Positions 38,591 to 51,300 of a DNA stretch of 64,000 bases are shown piece after piece (position 1 is the stretch's first letter; each line of letters begins with the position of its first letter). Under the pieces are notes generated by a model. The model was given only the letters and a program-made list of their open reading frames with translations, was not told the origin of the DNA and did not search any database. Source of the stretch: Casuarius casuarius (Eukaryota; Chordata; Aves; Casuariiformes; Casuariidae); the NCBI GenBank assembly GCA_003342895.1, contig PTFA01000024.1, positions 5,513,505 through 5,577,504 of the forward strand, written 5' to 3'. The position numbers were made by a program, and so were the translations under genes.

Positions 38591-40405
38591 GGTTTTTGAC
38601 TATTCACAATAAAATAGATAAATAATTATCTTAGATTTCTAGGTAGAAAAGTTTAATTTTCAATGTTCTAATAGTCAAGTGTTTTATGCCTCCTTATTTA
38701 TGTGAGGTATTTTATGTATTTTTATGTATTTTTTAGGCAGGCAATGTTTTGATTCAAATAAAAAAATAAGATGGGAATTTTAAAAGCAGTTATACAGCTA
38801 TTAGAGTTTTGACTGAAGGCTTTACAGTGAAGTATGAAACCACTTGCACTGATAGTTAAATGAACTGTATAGATTGTTAGCAGCCAGCACATATGAGAAA
38901 GAAACAAAGTACTTCCAAAGTTTTATAGCAATCATGTCAAGAGGGTGGTTCTGTGAGCTATTAGTCTGTGATGGCTTTATTTAATGTTTTATTTATTTGT
39001 TTAGAAGGAACTGTTTAATAGGATACAGAAATACGGCGTTTTTGTGGCCCATGAATGCACAGCTCCAATGTAATTCTGTAAAAAGTCCAGCCATGCAACT
39101 TCCGAGGAATCAGAGGCTTAAATCAGTGCAAAGTGCCAGGAAAAGAGCACCACAAGTGAGGGACATGTAATAAATGAAATAGTAATAAAATGGAGGAGGA
39201 AGGAACATGCATGGAAGAGCAGCTTTAGCAAGTGCTCATATATTATGCCCAATTCATTTTCTGTGTGAAATGGGAGAATGTGGAGAAGGAGTTAGAAGTA
39301 GTTGCTTTATGAGACAAAGAGCTAAAGTGTGCTTCCGCTGTCCTGTGCCTCTCTTCTCAACTCCCCTGAGCCTGTGCTATAGCATGAGAGGACTTCAGGC
39401 TACTCCTATGAAGCATACACGGCAAGATTGGAAAGGAGGTTTGCTAAGGGCCTGAGTGGGTTTATGTAAAAGAAATAATGAACAAATAACTATTCTAATT
39501 CTCCTTAGTTACAGTAGAGATGTTTTCTACACAGGCAGAGAGGGTGGTTTAGAAAGCCGTCAGGGTAAATGGCACTCTGCAGTCGCACAGTCAGGCCACA
39601 CACAGGGATCAGGCACACATATACACACAAATACTTGCAAAAACAAATCCTTTGCACAGCCTTTCTCTCAGCAAACATCTTAAAAAATCTCCACTCACAG
39701 TGCCAGGGGAATCTTTAGAACCTTTATTATTTTTATTTATTATTATTATTCAGGCAGCACTACAGATGTCAAGAAACAGAACACATAGAACAAATATTAC
39801 ATTAGAAATAAACATGACATATGCTCATATGCTTGCTGCATGTGCAAAACTTTTGTGGAACAGGTGGGCTTCCAGACATATCAAGATAAGGGGGATATAT
39901 CTCTGCATATTTCAGTTTTTGCATATGGATGTAATAATGCATAATCATTAACTCTTTAATGGATGCCTTAAGCTAGAAATGCCTTTGTATCTGCGTGCTA
40001 TAACTAACAAATGAAATAAATACTGCTATACTGATTGCATACAAGGCAAGAAGTATAGCAAACTGCAAGAAGGAAATTCCCACAACATTTCAAGATTTTA
40101 TGTGGGACCCAATTCACTTTTCTTTGCAAACTGTGACTTTCTTCTTGTTTTACCAGAGTTATCTGAAATAAGAGACATAAGAAAGCATTAGTCTGTATAA
40201 CTCTTATCTTCTCATACAATCTTGAAACCAATTAGCTGTGGGCTGAATAGGACATAAGCTTTCTGTGTCATCTGCATGTATCAGTCCTCCCTATGTGTTG
40301 TCCCTCTATTTTCTCATAAATTTGCACCCATGACCCGATGTTCCACAATAAGCACTTAGAGAAAACTGGTAAGGAATTAATAAAATGCATCTTTTTCTTT
40401 TACAG
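38591..40405. other. Noncoding sequence
   Basis: No gene recognised. Short A/T tandem patches occur near 38705-38735 (TTTTATGTA-type) and 39735-39750 (ATT-type). The open frames at 39207-39951 do not look like protein. Confidence 0.5.
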
Positions 40406-40569
40406 AAACATCCTTCCTAAGAATATATACCCCAGTTCTGACAAGCATGGGATGTCATGTCTGAAACAGAGAGCCCTTTCCGTTCCAGAATAGCCCAGAG
40501 GCTCACTGGGACAAGTCACAGAGTGCTTGGCACAGACAAGGACAGCAGTCCGAGTTTCCCACCTTACAA
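40406..40569 (+). other. Candidate noncoding exon (164 nt)
   Basis: Preceded by a strong polypyrimidine acceptor, CTTTTTCTTTTACAG ending at 40405, and followed by the donor AA/GTGAGTGC at 40570. All three forward frames contain a stop, so it would be a noncoding or terminal coding exon. Base composition is richer in G and C than the flanks. The next acceptor-like site is at 40830. No expression evidence is available. Confidence 0.25.
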
Positions 40570-40830
40570 GTGAGTGCTTTAGCCTAAAATGACTGATTAT
40601 TCCAGATGGGGCTGTTGCAATTAATATGCACTGCATATTTGTTACACCAGGACTTTAATGTTGTTGTTTTCACACCTCAATTTACTTCTGAGGATAAAAG
40701 TCTTGCACTGTTTCTCCCCTATCTCTTATTTAGTTTAAATCAAATGTGTACCATTCTTTAAACAACAAAAAATTGGCTGTGGGAACTTTGCCAAGGTAAG
40801 CAATTTAAAGATGTTATCTTTTGGTTGCAG

Positions 40831-40925
40831 TGATTTGTTGTTGCTGGTGCTGCAGATTGAATCAAAGACTCTGTGACAAGGTGGTCCCTATGGGAGGGTC
40901 CAGTCCTTGGCTCCAAGTGTCCGGG
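40831..40925 (+). other. Candidate second exon (95 nt)
   Basis: Follows the acceptor-like TTATCTTTTGGTTGCAG ending at 40830 and ends at the donor-like GGG/GTGAGC starting at 40926. With 40406-40569 it would define a 261-bp intron. It lies inside a GC-richer block (about 40840-41130) that has a 102-codon open frame, 40821-41129, of unknown character. The pairing is speculative. Confidence 0.2.
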
Positions 40926-41130
40926 GTGAGCTGGCTTACCCTGTGGGATAGTGACCTTTTCTGCTCCCCAGAGGTTATGGAGCCCTCTGATGGTTGGATG
41001 GTGATCAGGAGGTTAAAACAAAGCACAGTAAAGCAGGGAGTTCATTACAATGCTGTACCTATTTGGGAAAATGGCAGAATTCTGGGAAAATCTGCAGATC
41101 CGAGCATGACTTTTGCCATCATCCACTAGC

Positions 41131-41879
41131 AAAAGATAAGGAAGACTGTAATTTAGCTGACTAGTTATCATAAACCAGCCAAAAGCCACTTCCGATCAAA
41201 CTAAAGAAGCAAAAGCTTGAACGATGCAGAACTCCACAAATACTTGTGATCAGCTCACAGCTATCTTGTGACTATTGGATTTACTTCCGATATTTCTCTG
41301 CTATGCTCTAGGTACAAGTAAAACTGGTCTTACAAATAAGCATTCACCCTATATAATCAGTATAAATAAAGTAGTGCCATTGTTCAATTTATATGCATTT
41401 AGAAAAGAAAATGAGGGACTATTCAAATTGAAATTCCTGAAAAAGATGTGATTTTTTTTTAAGGTGGAGAGATTATGTTTCTCATAATTATTATTCCTTG
41501 ATTATATTATAGAGCAACCTATTTCTATGACATCTAGACTCCAAATTTAAAAAGAACTGGTTCTCCTCTACATCTCAATTAAGCACACCAATATTGATAT
41601 ATTAAAAAACTGTTAGTCACCACAAAATATCTGGCCCACAACCCAATTGCAAATGTATATACTTACTTTTTTTGCCTAATTATACAAGCAGGCAAAGTTT
41701 GCTAAATTATTATCCACAGGGAAGCAGTGTTAGAGACAAGAATAGAATGCACCAGAAAGTTTCACTGGATCTCTGGGGTAACTCATCAGTTTTTTCAATA
41801 ATGAATTCAGTCTTCTAGGTGTAGAATTTCTCGTGTGTCTGATCAATGATGATGTGGAGCTAGTTAAGTGGTTTTACTA
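41131..41879. other. Noncoding sequence
   Basis: AT-rich, nothing recognised. Confidence 0.5.
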
Positions 41880-41965
41880 CAGTGGTTTGCAACCTGTGGT
41901 CTGAAAGGCCATAGTAAGCAGTCTGCTGCCAGTCTGCTCGGTCATACTAAGCCATAGATTTAGTA
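41880..41965 (+). mobile_element. Possible hAT (Charlie-type) DNA transposon end
   Basis: CAGTGGTTTGCAACCTGTGG at 41880-41899 closely resembles hAT-Charlie terminal sequences of the form CAGTGGTTCTCAACCTGTGG. No matching opposite terminus or 8-bp target duplication was found, so this is one end of a fossil at best. Confidence 0.35.
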
Positions 41966-44194
41966 ATATATTGGTTCTTGCTGGATATTTAGACAACCAG
42001 TGAGCTTCAAACTTGACAGTGACTGACTGTTCCCAAACAGCTGACAGAAATTAGGAAAATATGGAAACAGTTCATTTCCTTTAAAGTTCATTATGTCTGT
42101 ATTCTTTCTGAAAGTAGCTAATGCCCTAAGAATACATAAAGTGTACTATACTATTTGATATCCTTTAGCTTGTACTCTCCCACTGAAAGCAGTGGGAGTC
42201 TTTCCTTGGATGAAAGCCATATAACACTTTATTAAAGATTGGAGTGAGATATGAGTAGGGTTTGGATATGCTGCAAATTTAACTATATGTTCTGTTAAAT
42301 TAGTCAATCAGGACTGAATTCACCTTTTTGTTTACAAATAAGTCATACATGGCAGGTAACGGCAGAGCCAGGCTCTTCACCTAGCTCTTCTCTTGCTGAG
42401 CTGGATCACACAAAGAGGTGAAAGAGAAATTCATTCCTAATATTCCCCCTCTGCAATAATGTCCGGACAGTTTTGGGTAATGGAAAGCTTTCCTCACTTC
42501 TTAACCCTTCTTAACAGGCTACACAATTGTTTCCATGACATAATGACTTTCAGCTATTGCTATCCTGGCCTGGATTCAAGCTGATGATCTGTTTCTGTCC
42601 CAATTCACAGCTATGAAGTTCTGTGCTCATTATCATCATTATCAATTATTTTCTGCAATTGCACGCTCAAGGGCATAGACTTGCATCCGGGTTTGCACAT
42701 GAAGAATTCTGGACATCACACTAAAAAACTGTAATAGGTGATTCCAAGGGATATTTGTTCAGTTTTGGTTTGGGATTTTTTTTTCTTGCTTTGTCTATTG
42801 TTGCACACACTGATGAGAAAGAGACTAAGTTGTTTGGGAAGGAAGACTCTGCCTGACTGCTTAACAAAGTGAGCCTTTGCTTAGGTTTCTGTAGCTTCTT
42901 TCCATTTCTAGCTCCCTTCCACCTGTCTCTATGAGGTTGTAGTGAAATCTGTGTGGGGACTCATCAGGCTCAGTACTTGCTGCCTGGGCCCTCTTGAAGC
43001 AAAATTCCAGGCCTTCACCAAAGCTGGAGAGGATATACTCACCATAAATATTTGATACTAGACACTTAAAGTTATTGCAATATACCAGGAATAGTAAGGA
43101 ATCAGACGAGATTCTTTCCTAGAGATTGGCAGGGCAGCAGATGTTTAGGGTAAGCTGAGGGTTAAAGCCTCTTGTTTAGTAACAGTAGAAATTGTCAAAT
43201 TTGTTGATTCTTTACAAATGATATAATGGTGCAATGCATTCTGGAGGTTATGTGATTCATGACCAAATTAGACTAACACTTTGAAAACACAGTCAACCAT
43301 CAGAGAAAGTGTAAGATATCCTTCTTAGCAAGGTCATTGGGTTGAACCTAGTGGAATTCACAAAGAAGCCACAAGAAGGGAGAGGCAATGGAGACAAGAG
43401 GGCAGAATATCACTCGAAGTGCAGATAAGAGCCACCTTTCTTAAAAAAATGTGCGCCAAGAATGTTCTCTATTTTTAAAGTTCTGAAATTTTCAGATTGC
43501 TTCCTCAAAAAATATTGCTTTGTACAATTGAATATATCATGTTAAAAACATATGAAATATTTGCAATGAAAAATAACACTTTTCAGCAATTTTCACGCTT
43601 CATTTTTAGCCTATAAATGAGTGTCTTGCCAAAAACATTGTTTTGTTTTGCAAATGTTTTAAAAAGGGGGATCGCTAATGAAAAAATATCTCTTTTCCAG
43701 GAAAACAGAAGTTCATCTGGACAGAAAGTATTGCTGAAACTAGAAAGGTTAGACTACCGCAAGAGCTTTAACTGGGAGAATTAGTAAGAACCTCCAGTGA
43801 TCTCTACAGGCATATAGTCCCAAACTAGATTTTTCATTCAGCAGCAAATCAGTGCAAAATACAGGTTTTCCACACTGCAAAGCACTGTTACCACCATTGC
43901 AAAACAATGTAGCTTACAAAATTGCTGCAACAGAGAGGACCCAAGTCCACCTAGTCCTGCATAGTGTCTCCAAAGGTGTCTAGTATCATATATGGTGAGG
44001 ATAGGGTGACTGTTCCTCCCATGTACTGCCCAGCCATTTTGTCTAGGCCCTTTGAGACATGTATAAGCCTTACAAGTTCCAGGTGTGCAGGTGTGGAGAA
44101 AATCAGTACTTCTTTTGTTGGTGTTAAGTCTGTGTATGATAATTTCACTGGATGTCCCTATATTATTAATTTCATTAGATCCTTCCGTAGTTCT
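41966..44194. other. Noncoding sequence
   Basis: No gene recognised. A perfect 8-bp hairpin (TCCCACTG, AAAG loop, CAGTGGGA) lies at 42178-42197 and may be part of an old amniote repeat. Confidence 0.45.
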
Positions 44195-44455
44195 TCCTCT
44201 TCACTATAGAAATAATTTCATTGATCTCTGTGATTTCTTCCCCCTTCCTTCATCCTCAATCATCACTTTCCAAACAGAGGAATACTCTTTATTTATCTTT
44301 TCCCACATGACAGCTGTTTCATACCTCTCTTCATTCTTGTTACCCTTCTCTGTTTTTTTCTTATTCTGCAATGGCCATTTTCAGATAAGAGTTCCAAAAC
44401 TGCACAAAATTGTGAAATATGAATGCATAGTAGTTTTCTATAGCATAACATTTGT
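44195..44455 (+). mobile_element. Ancient amniote interspersed repeat remnant
   Basis: The pyrimidine-rich stretch with CATACCTCTCTTCATTC, TTGTTACCCTTCTCTG and then CCAAAACTGCACAAAATTG matches, in order, a dispersed repeat I know from bird and turtle DNA ('catacctctgatcatcttgttacccttctctg...ccagaactgcacacagtattc...'). The family name is uncertain. An overlapping 128-codon open frame (44085-44471) is hydrophobic only because the DNA is pyrimidine-rich. Confidence 0.5.
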
Positions 44456-47400
44456 TAGGTCTTCTGGATGATGGTCTTAGAGGAGAACTTGAGAATTTAA
44501 TTCATAATTAAATTTTCAAGTCACCATCACAAATAAATGCAGTGTTCAAACACTTAGCAGTGCTACACCAGTCAGTGACTGTTAGCTAAATATTATACCA
44601 GTATGCATGCTTTGCTTAAGGAATTTGAGACAAGCTGTCAGAGCTGATAACATGGAACAGTTATGAATACTTTCAGTGCTGAATAGCACTAACTTGACAG
44701 TTTGTCACTGAATGTCTGCAGAACTGACAAATTATAACTTTCACAGGATTTCCAGATGAGAGTAGTTTTATCGTGTACAGAAGGGGGACCTTGGAGGAGC
44801 TGAAATGCCAAAACCAATATAGTAAGCAATTTATGTAAAATTCTTCAGCATAATTTTCACCAGTTCTAGTTGTCAAGAGTTTACTATACAAGCCTGTATA
44901 TCACAAACAAGCTTTTGACTAGCACGTTTATAAAAGATGGCTTTCTCTATTTCTTAAAATATAATCTTACTATAAGGGAGTGTTACAGAGAGGAATTCAC
45001 AGCCTGTCCAGTTTGCACCAAAGTCAAGAAGAGGCCAATACCTATGAATAGCATTTCAAGGATAAGTTAATTCAAAACCCAAATGAAAATTCTGTGGAAG
45101 TTTTCTTGAATGGGATGTGCAAAGCTAAAAGGGCTAATTGCATGTATGCACTCATCTCTCTTTTTCTTCTCTCTTGGGAATCAGCAAGTGTTGATCTTTG
45201 GGCTTAAATAACAAATAGGAATGGATTTAATCAAAGGAAAATAAGACTGGTATTCACAATATATTCCTAATGGGTGCTGTATTTACATCACATATCATTC
45301 CAAATAACCAGTGCTAGTTCAGGTTGATCACAGATAGTTTTCACTTAGATCAGCAATGACAGAGGAGAATTTATGTTACTGCTAATATAAATTCTAAAGA
45401 CAATGCCTTTAAAGAATAATGTAGGAATTATACAGCTGTAATTGGGTCTGGATATACCTCCCTCTTCTTCATTTTCATATTCACCTGAGTCATACATTTA
45501 AAACCAATTTTTTTGCTCAGTTTTAGTCCATTTAAACTAATAGCATGTGTAAGGTTGCCTTTTTTTTAGATTAGTTTTATTGACATCACTGAAGGTTGAG
45601 ATAATAGCATTTCCGCACTTGGTGAATATCTCTGAAGGCTGAGAAATGATTGAACATGATGGGCATCCTTATGGAATTTCTTTAAACTAAAGAAAAGCTT
45701 TCACACTTAGGCAGCAGACTGAGGTAAAGATGAAGGAGTAAGTGTAAGGAACAGATACCATTATCTCTGACAGAATCTGTTAAACAAGTAATATCACCTA
45801 CATGCATTCTCCCTTTATCCCCCTTCAACACGTATATTCACCACCCAAAACAGTAATTGTGACATCCTGTAACTTGAAACCAATACTTTAAAGCAGTTGA
45901 GCGTAGTGTAACTTACAGAGTCTGCTACACAAATAATTTGCACTGAAATGTTTATCAGCTCCCTGACATAGCTGCTTCCATTTATTGCTTATAAACTGTT
46001 TTTTACTGGTTCTTTCACATCTGATAACGTGGCTTTAGAACAGGTGGTGAAAATGTTAGGCAATTATGGGAGCCTCTGTTTGTGCATGTGTGGTCTCCTG
46101 GTTTGCAAGGCCACTGCCCACATACAAAGATATTGTAAAAGTCTCATTTAGATTATCAGCCTGCACTATCTGTGTAAAGTACTGCCCTCATTGCAGCTGG
46201 ATTCTTTCTGGACTGCAAACAGCTCTGTGGAAGGGTTAAAAGTTCAGAATTATCAAACCTGCATTTAAGAACAAAATTTGCTTAAAGCAAATCACAAAAC
46301 ATTTTTAAATCTTATATGTTTAAGTAGTGTGGCATTCTGGAACTGTTTGATATTCCAGTCTAACGCTGGTTTCTTGATAAGACCAAGAAAGTGGTATGTT
46401 GACCGAGGCAGGTGTGGTTATTTTTGGTGGCATGTATCATGCCACCTTTAGATATTTTGCAGCAAACCTTGCTGAAGTAAGTTGACTGTTTGGAGATAAA
46501 CTAGGATCAACCTAATGTAACATTCTATCAGAGTTGGGAGAGGGAGGGTTGTTTGGTTTTCTTTGCAAAGAAAGGTAAAACCCCTGTGCAAATATTTTAT
46601 GAAAATATCCTTTGAAAGGTTCCTTGCAAATTCTTCTAAATCACGCAGATATATCCATCTATATCCATCTGTCTAATTCAAGATGACGATTCCTGTATTC
46701 CAAGAAATCATCAGATTTTTATTTTAGTATCACAAGAACAGAGTTCTGCGATTAGTAATCTCTAATCGAGAAAGGGTCAAACTAATGGTCAAATCTTGCA
46801 AATTGTTACCAGTATAAAGCCTTTTAGCCAGAGTAAAGAGCTAGACCTTTCTGCAATTTGAAATGCTTTCTGTCTTTAGTGCCCTTAGTACTAAGAACTT
46901 TTTTGCCTTGAAAGAAGCAAGTGCTTCTGGACAGTTTCTCACCAGTGGGCATAGGCCCACTCGGAACGTTTCCTACTATTCTCCTGCATTTTGATGTTAC
47001 AGGTGCCATTTGCCTTTATACAGAGAGACACAAAGAACTTCAAACATTTGCCCTAGGGCTGCAGTAGGAATGTGCATCTTAGATTTCAACAAACAGAAAA
47101 ATAACCTTCATAGAAATCAGAGGAACAAAGAAGTAGTAATAGGATATTCTACGGATTGTGAAGTTTAGCATTACTCCTCCCTTCTCTGTGTTCCCTCCTA
47201 ACACACATGTATCTGCCCATGACCCCTTCCCATTCAGTGTGTGTTCATAACCTCCAGAAGGAGAACATATGCTCTCGTCCAAGATTTTAAATTCTCTTCC
47301 ATCTACAGTGCATATACTTTCAAGGAGAATTAAACAACAGGACTATGCGGTTTATTTCATCAAAATGTTTCCAGTACATATTTCCAGTACTATTGACTGA

Positions 47401-49969
47401 GTTGGAAAAAGGGCAGCAGTCTATACATAAAAAGTACATGAACTTTAATCATTTTGAAAGAAGCATATATCAAAAAGGTTAACTGCATGGCTTTTGCAGA
47501 GCTCCTTTGGGACTCAGTAATGTATAATATACCCTGAGCTCATTGTACTCATGTCCCTAAATATTAAGGACAAATTTAGCTTTTTACTTTTTCCTTTCTT
47601 ACTATTTCAGTTGCAAATAGTCCTGAAAGACAGTCAATACATGACACTAAACATCAATTTGTGTTTCTAATGATACACTTTTAAAATTCCAGGCAAGAAA
47701 GGCATGCCTGCTGCTCAGACTCTAATATTTTACTGCAGATATCAGTTTTCAGCTGCTTGGACATGAAAATATTTTTCACAAGTTAACTCTTCTATGCAGA
47801 CTCGGTTTTGGTTACTTCTACATCCCAGCATCAACTTTGTATGTTCTTCTGTTTATTTGAGTTTACAAAAATGGACATGTGTCCAAATAGAGAGAGATAA
47901 GCTTACAATTCACTATGGTTGCATATTTGACAAGAGTTTTTTCAGTTTATGCTGTTCTAACATTTTCAGCATGAGCTTATATCAGAGTTTTAGCTTACTC
48001 TATCAAAATGCATTTTTTCAGAAAGCAAATCTTTATTTTCATGTTGTTACTGACACAAGATGTGTAACATCATATGTGTATCAAGTCTATATCAAACAGA
48101 ATTTGTTATGAAAAATATTTTAAGATTCCAAACCACATGTCCAGAAATTAGTAAGTGCCAAATCTTGGTTCTGTCCTTTGGGGAATTTTGAAAGAGTTTT
48201 TAAGAACAGGATGACTTATTTTTCCAGTAGACCTCTGACTTGTGCAGTATACACAAAAGCTATTATTCAGTGAATGCAACACCTGGGGAAAATTTTAGAA
48301 GTCCCCCAGCACTTAATGCTAACAGAACCTCTGTTTTTTTCCATTCTCCATTATTTACATACTTAAAACGGCTTTTTGGCAAAGCTTTTCTTAAAAAATT
48401 GCGATCTGCAGTCAGCATTAAGAATGGGAAATTTCAGTTCAAACAATTAGTTTGTCAACATCAGTAAATGACTGAAAACAGGTTTATAATAGAAAGTGTT
48501 AGGCAACTTGCACCAATTCTGCTATGATTACAGCAATAATTATGTGTTCTTAAAGGATCCAATTCATTAATACAATTTAATATCACTAACACAGTGGACC
48601 ATGGTGGCTTTGCAGTGCAGATTGCAGTGGTGGAGTGTTATCATAGGGTTGTTCTGCCTGCTTCTGCTCCCATTACAGTTAATACTGAGATCATGTCCCT
48701 CTTCAGGAATGTAGAGAAAAAGTGAGAGAGAGAGGTGTGGCCTAACTGGAGTCTCTTTTCCTCCCTACTGCTGGGAATTGTGTGTGCCAAAGGCTCTAAG
48801 CACTTGAAGGAAACAAGGAAGTAGGAGATAGAGATTTTCAAAGGCTTGAAGTTAAATGTATGTGTCTGTGTAAGGGTTCCTGTCCATAGGACAGGTGACA
48901 CACACATAGTCTGATCTTCCCTCTTTTACTACCTTTTTGTCATGACTTTACTGCTTACATGATACCCAGTTCTGGAGAGTGTGAATATAAACCAGCATCT
49001 ACATCTCTATCTACTGTGATTTCATTTTTCTAGTTTTCACTACAGTCATGCAACAGAACCTATTAAATCAATGGTATAAATTATAACTGACTTCTTAGTA
49101 TTAAACATGAAATTTTCTGGAGGCATCTTAACCAACACTGAAGTTTGCCGAAGTACGGAAGTCCCTAAATACAAAAAACAGGAGCCTAACATAAGATGAA
49201 AAAAGTATACGAAACCTTTTGCTTGCCTTTTAGCTTTTGAGCCTCAGGGATACATTCGGGTTATGTTTTCAAGCTTTCTTTGAAATTGTGTTTATAAATA
49301 AAGCTGAGGATTCTCACATATTTGCAAGCTATTAGGATCTGGGACTGAAAAAGAGCCCCATGATATTGCGAAGCTTGCAATGCAGTGCAGATGTTCTTTA
49401 AAGCTCAGCTTCCATCCCTCAGAAATAGTATTCCTAGCTTTTGGCTATATGTATAAAAACCGTTGTACACACAAAGTCCGTGTAACAAATGCAAAGATAC
49501 ATACTGAAGGCTGCAGGGATGTAAAAGAATACATTTGAAATGGGTGTCTGACTCAATGTATGTAAAATCAAACAACAGTGTTATTATTTTACATGACAAA
49601 TTTCTGTATTGTTTTGTTGTTCAGATGTCAAAAAGGGTTAAATGAGATATCATATTTTGAAAAACTGCTTCAAAATTTCTGTGAGTGTCTGTGTTTCGAG
49701 GTACTAAGAACTGGTGAAGTACATGTGGAAAACACATAAACCGAGATATATTTCATATGCAGCAGATTGTACTGTTACTAGTGAGGGCATGAGGGGTTTA
49801 ACGTTCCTAAAGAGAGGTTTCGCTTTGGGGAAAAAACAAAAGACTCCCTCCAACAGAGAATCCAAGCCCTGTTTTTCTTTTTCTATTTATAGGACCTCAG
49901 TAATGGGAGAGGTAGCAGGGTGTTTGGGTGTACAGCCATAGTGTGTAGCCAAGTTTGTCACTAAAGGAT
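44456..49969. other. Noncoding sequence
   Basis: No gene recognised. It contains a perfect inverted repeat at 46426-46446 and a 10-bp tandem pair (ATATCCATCT x 2) at 46651-46670. Minus-strand open frames at 46824-47009 and 47079-47282 lie in a richer patch but match nothing I know. Confidence 0.5.
46426..46446. repeat. Inverted repeat, 9-bp arms, 3-nt spacer
   Basis: GGTGGCATG, spacer TAT, then its exact reverse complement CATGCCACC. The G/C content of the arms makes it more stable than the other short palindromes here. Confidence 0.9.
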
Positions 49970-50260
49970 GCATTGGTGCTGGACGCCATGTGAGAACATG
50001 ATGATGTACAGTTGGTTTCTATGGAGATCCTGGCTTGCATCAAAAGATCAGTATGACAATGCTGTATGCTATTCAGAAAATCACAGTGATCTGTAGCAGG
50101 CTATTTTCTTTTTTCTTTTTGCGCCAGTTTTATCATCTGCTTCAGAACTTCAACTTGGGAAATGAAGCCTAGTCATAGTTTACATAACTGTATAAATAAT
50201 GCCAGCTGTAGAAGCGTTTACACAACATTGACAGCAATGGATAAAAATACATAAAAACTC
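49970..50260. promoter_or_regulatory. Possible conserved noncoding element
   Basis: High-complexity unique sequence without homopolymers or recognised repeats, with compact composition unlike the surrounding AT-rich drift. No open frame spans it. Conservation is suspected from appearance only. Confidence 0.2.
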
Positions 50261-50970
50261 AATTGCTCAAACATTGCCTTTTAAGTACAGTAAATCAATG
50301 GGCATAAGTTCTCTGAAGCAGCAACGGAGTTTAAATAGGAATGTTTATAAAATCTGGGGCTTCCAAGCAGATGGTCCAGGGGCTGCTTGGCAACTTGCAT
50401 GTAAAAGCAAAAATTTTCCAAATGGCCGCTCTTCTGGATCCTTTTACATTTAAGAGGAAAACTGGAGATACCATGATCCAAGTCTGTAGAAGTGTTAACC
50501 TGTCACGACTTTAGATGAGGTTAATGGGAGCTGCAAGGGTTTGCCGTTTTTGAAAATCAAGAGCAAATGTCACACACTGGGTGCCCAGAAATATATAGGT
50601 GCTTCATTCCTTTTCATTTTTGCATTTTTTTTGTAAATTGTGGTTGATAATTAAGTTTATTTAACTTGATTTTCTGTTCTATTAATACGAGGGGAAGTAG
50701 AAGTCCAGAAATTTGAAGTGCTTATATGTTGCCAGAGAGCAGTGAAGGGAGAATATTTGCAATCTTGGAAATTCTTGTGTAGTTTCATATTGTATGTTAC
50801 TCTGACAAGTTAGGCTTATAAATTGCTTTTTAATTGTCTGCTCTTTCTTTCCTCCACTCCCAGTCACCTGTTATATAAGGATGTTAGGGCATAACACAGG
50901 TTACCTCAGGCAGTTAAAGGAGAGACCGTATGTCCAGCTAGCAAGTAGTTTTTGTTCACTCTGCTGCTTC

Positions 50971-51300
50971 TTTACAGCCCAGCAACTGAGCTTGCCAGTA
51001 CCCCCGTGATATTTATACTGCTGTCCGCTAAACGATTTTGGAGTCAATCAGCATGTTAAAAATAGGAATTTGCCAACAACCTACATGTAGGGGATTTACA
51101 TGTGATGAGGCCTCAAAATACACGCAGAGTTTGCTTTTGTGAGTAGCTTGGGATTCTATTGTCAGACTCGTAAGAGCCGAGAACAGAAATATTGCAACAG
51201 CACAGACAAAGACAAATGATCAGGGCTGCAATTCGTCCAACTCCCTCACACCAATAAAGAACAAAAAGCAATGACAGAATTGATTTTTCAAGTAGATATA
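50971..51300. promoter_or_regulatory. Possible conserved noncoding element
   Basis: Complex unique sequence with scattered CpGs (for example CCGCTAAACGATTTTGG near 51026) and SOX-like ACAAAG/ACAAAT clusters near 51206-51216. No coding frame. The regulatory role is inferred. Confidence 0.22.

Noticed and set aside
40821..41129. 102-codon open frame as a protein gene
   Set aside because: No domain, cysteine/tryptophan-rich start inside a splice-like region, and no supporting neighbours. Kept only as context for the exon candidates.
42178..42197. 8-bp hairpin TCCCACTG/CAGTGGGA
   Set aside because: Short, and plausibly part of an old repeat; no sign of an RNA gene.
44085..44471. Possible 128-residue membrane protein
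   Set aside because: Hydrophobicity comes from pyrimidine-rich DNA of an old repeat. No start context or exon structure.
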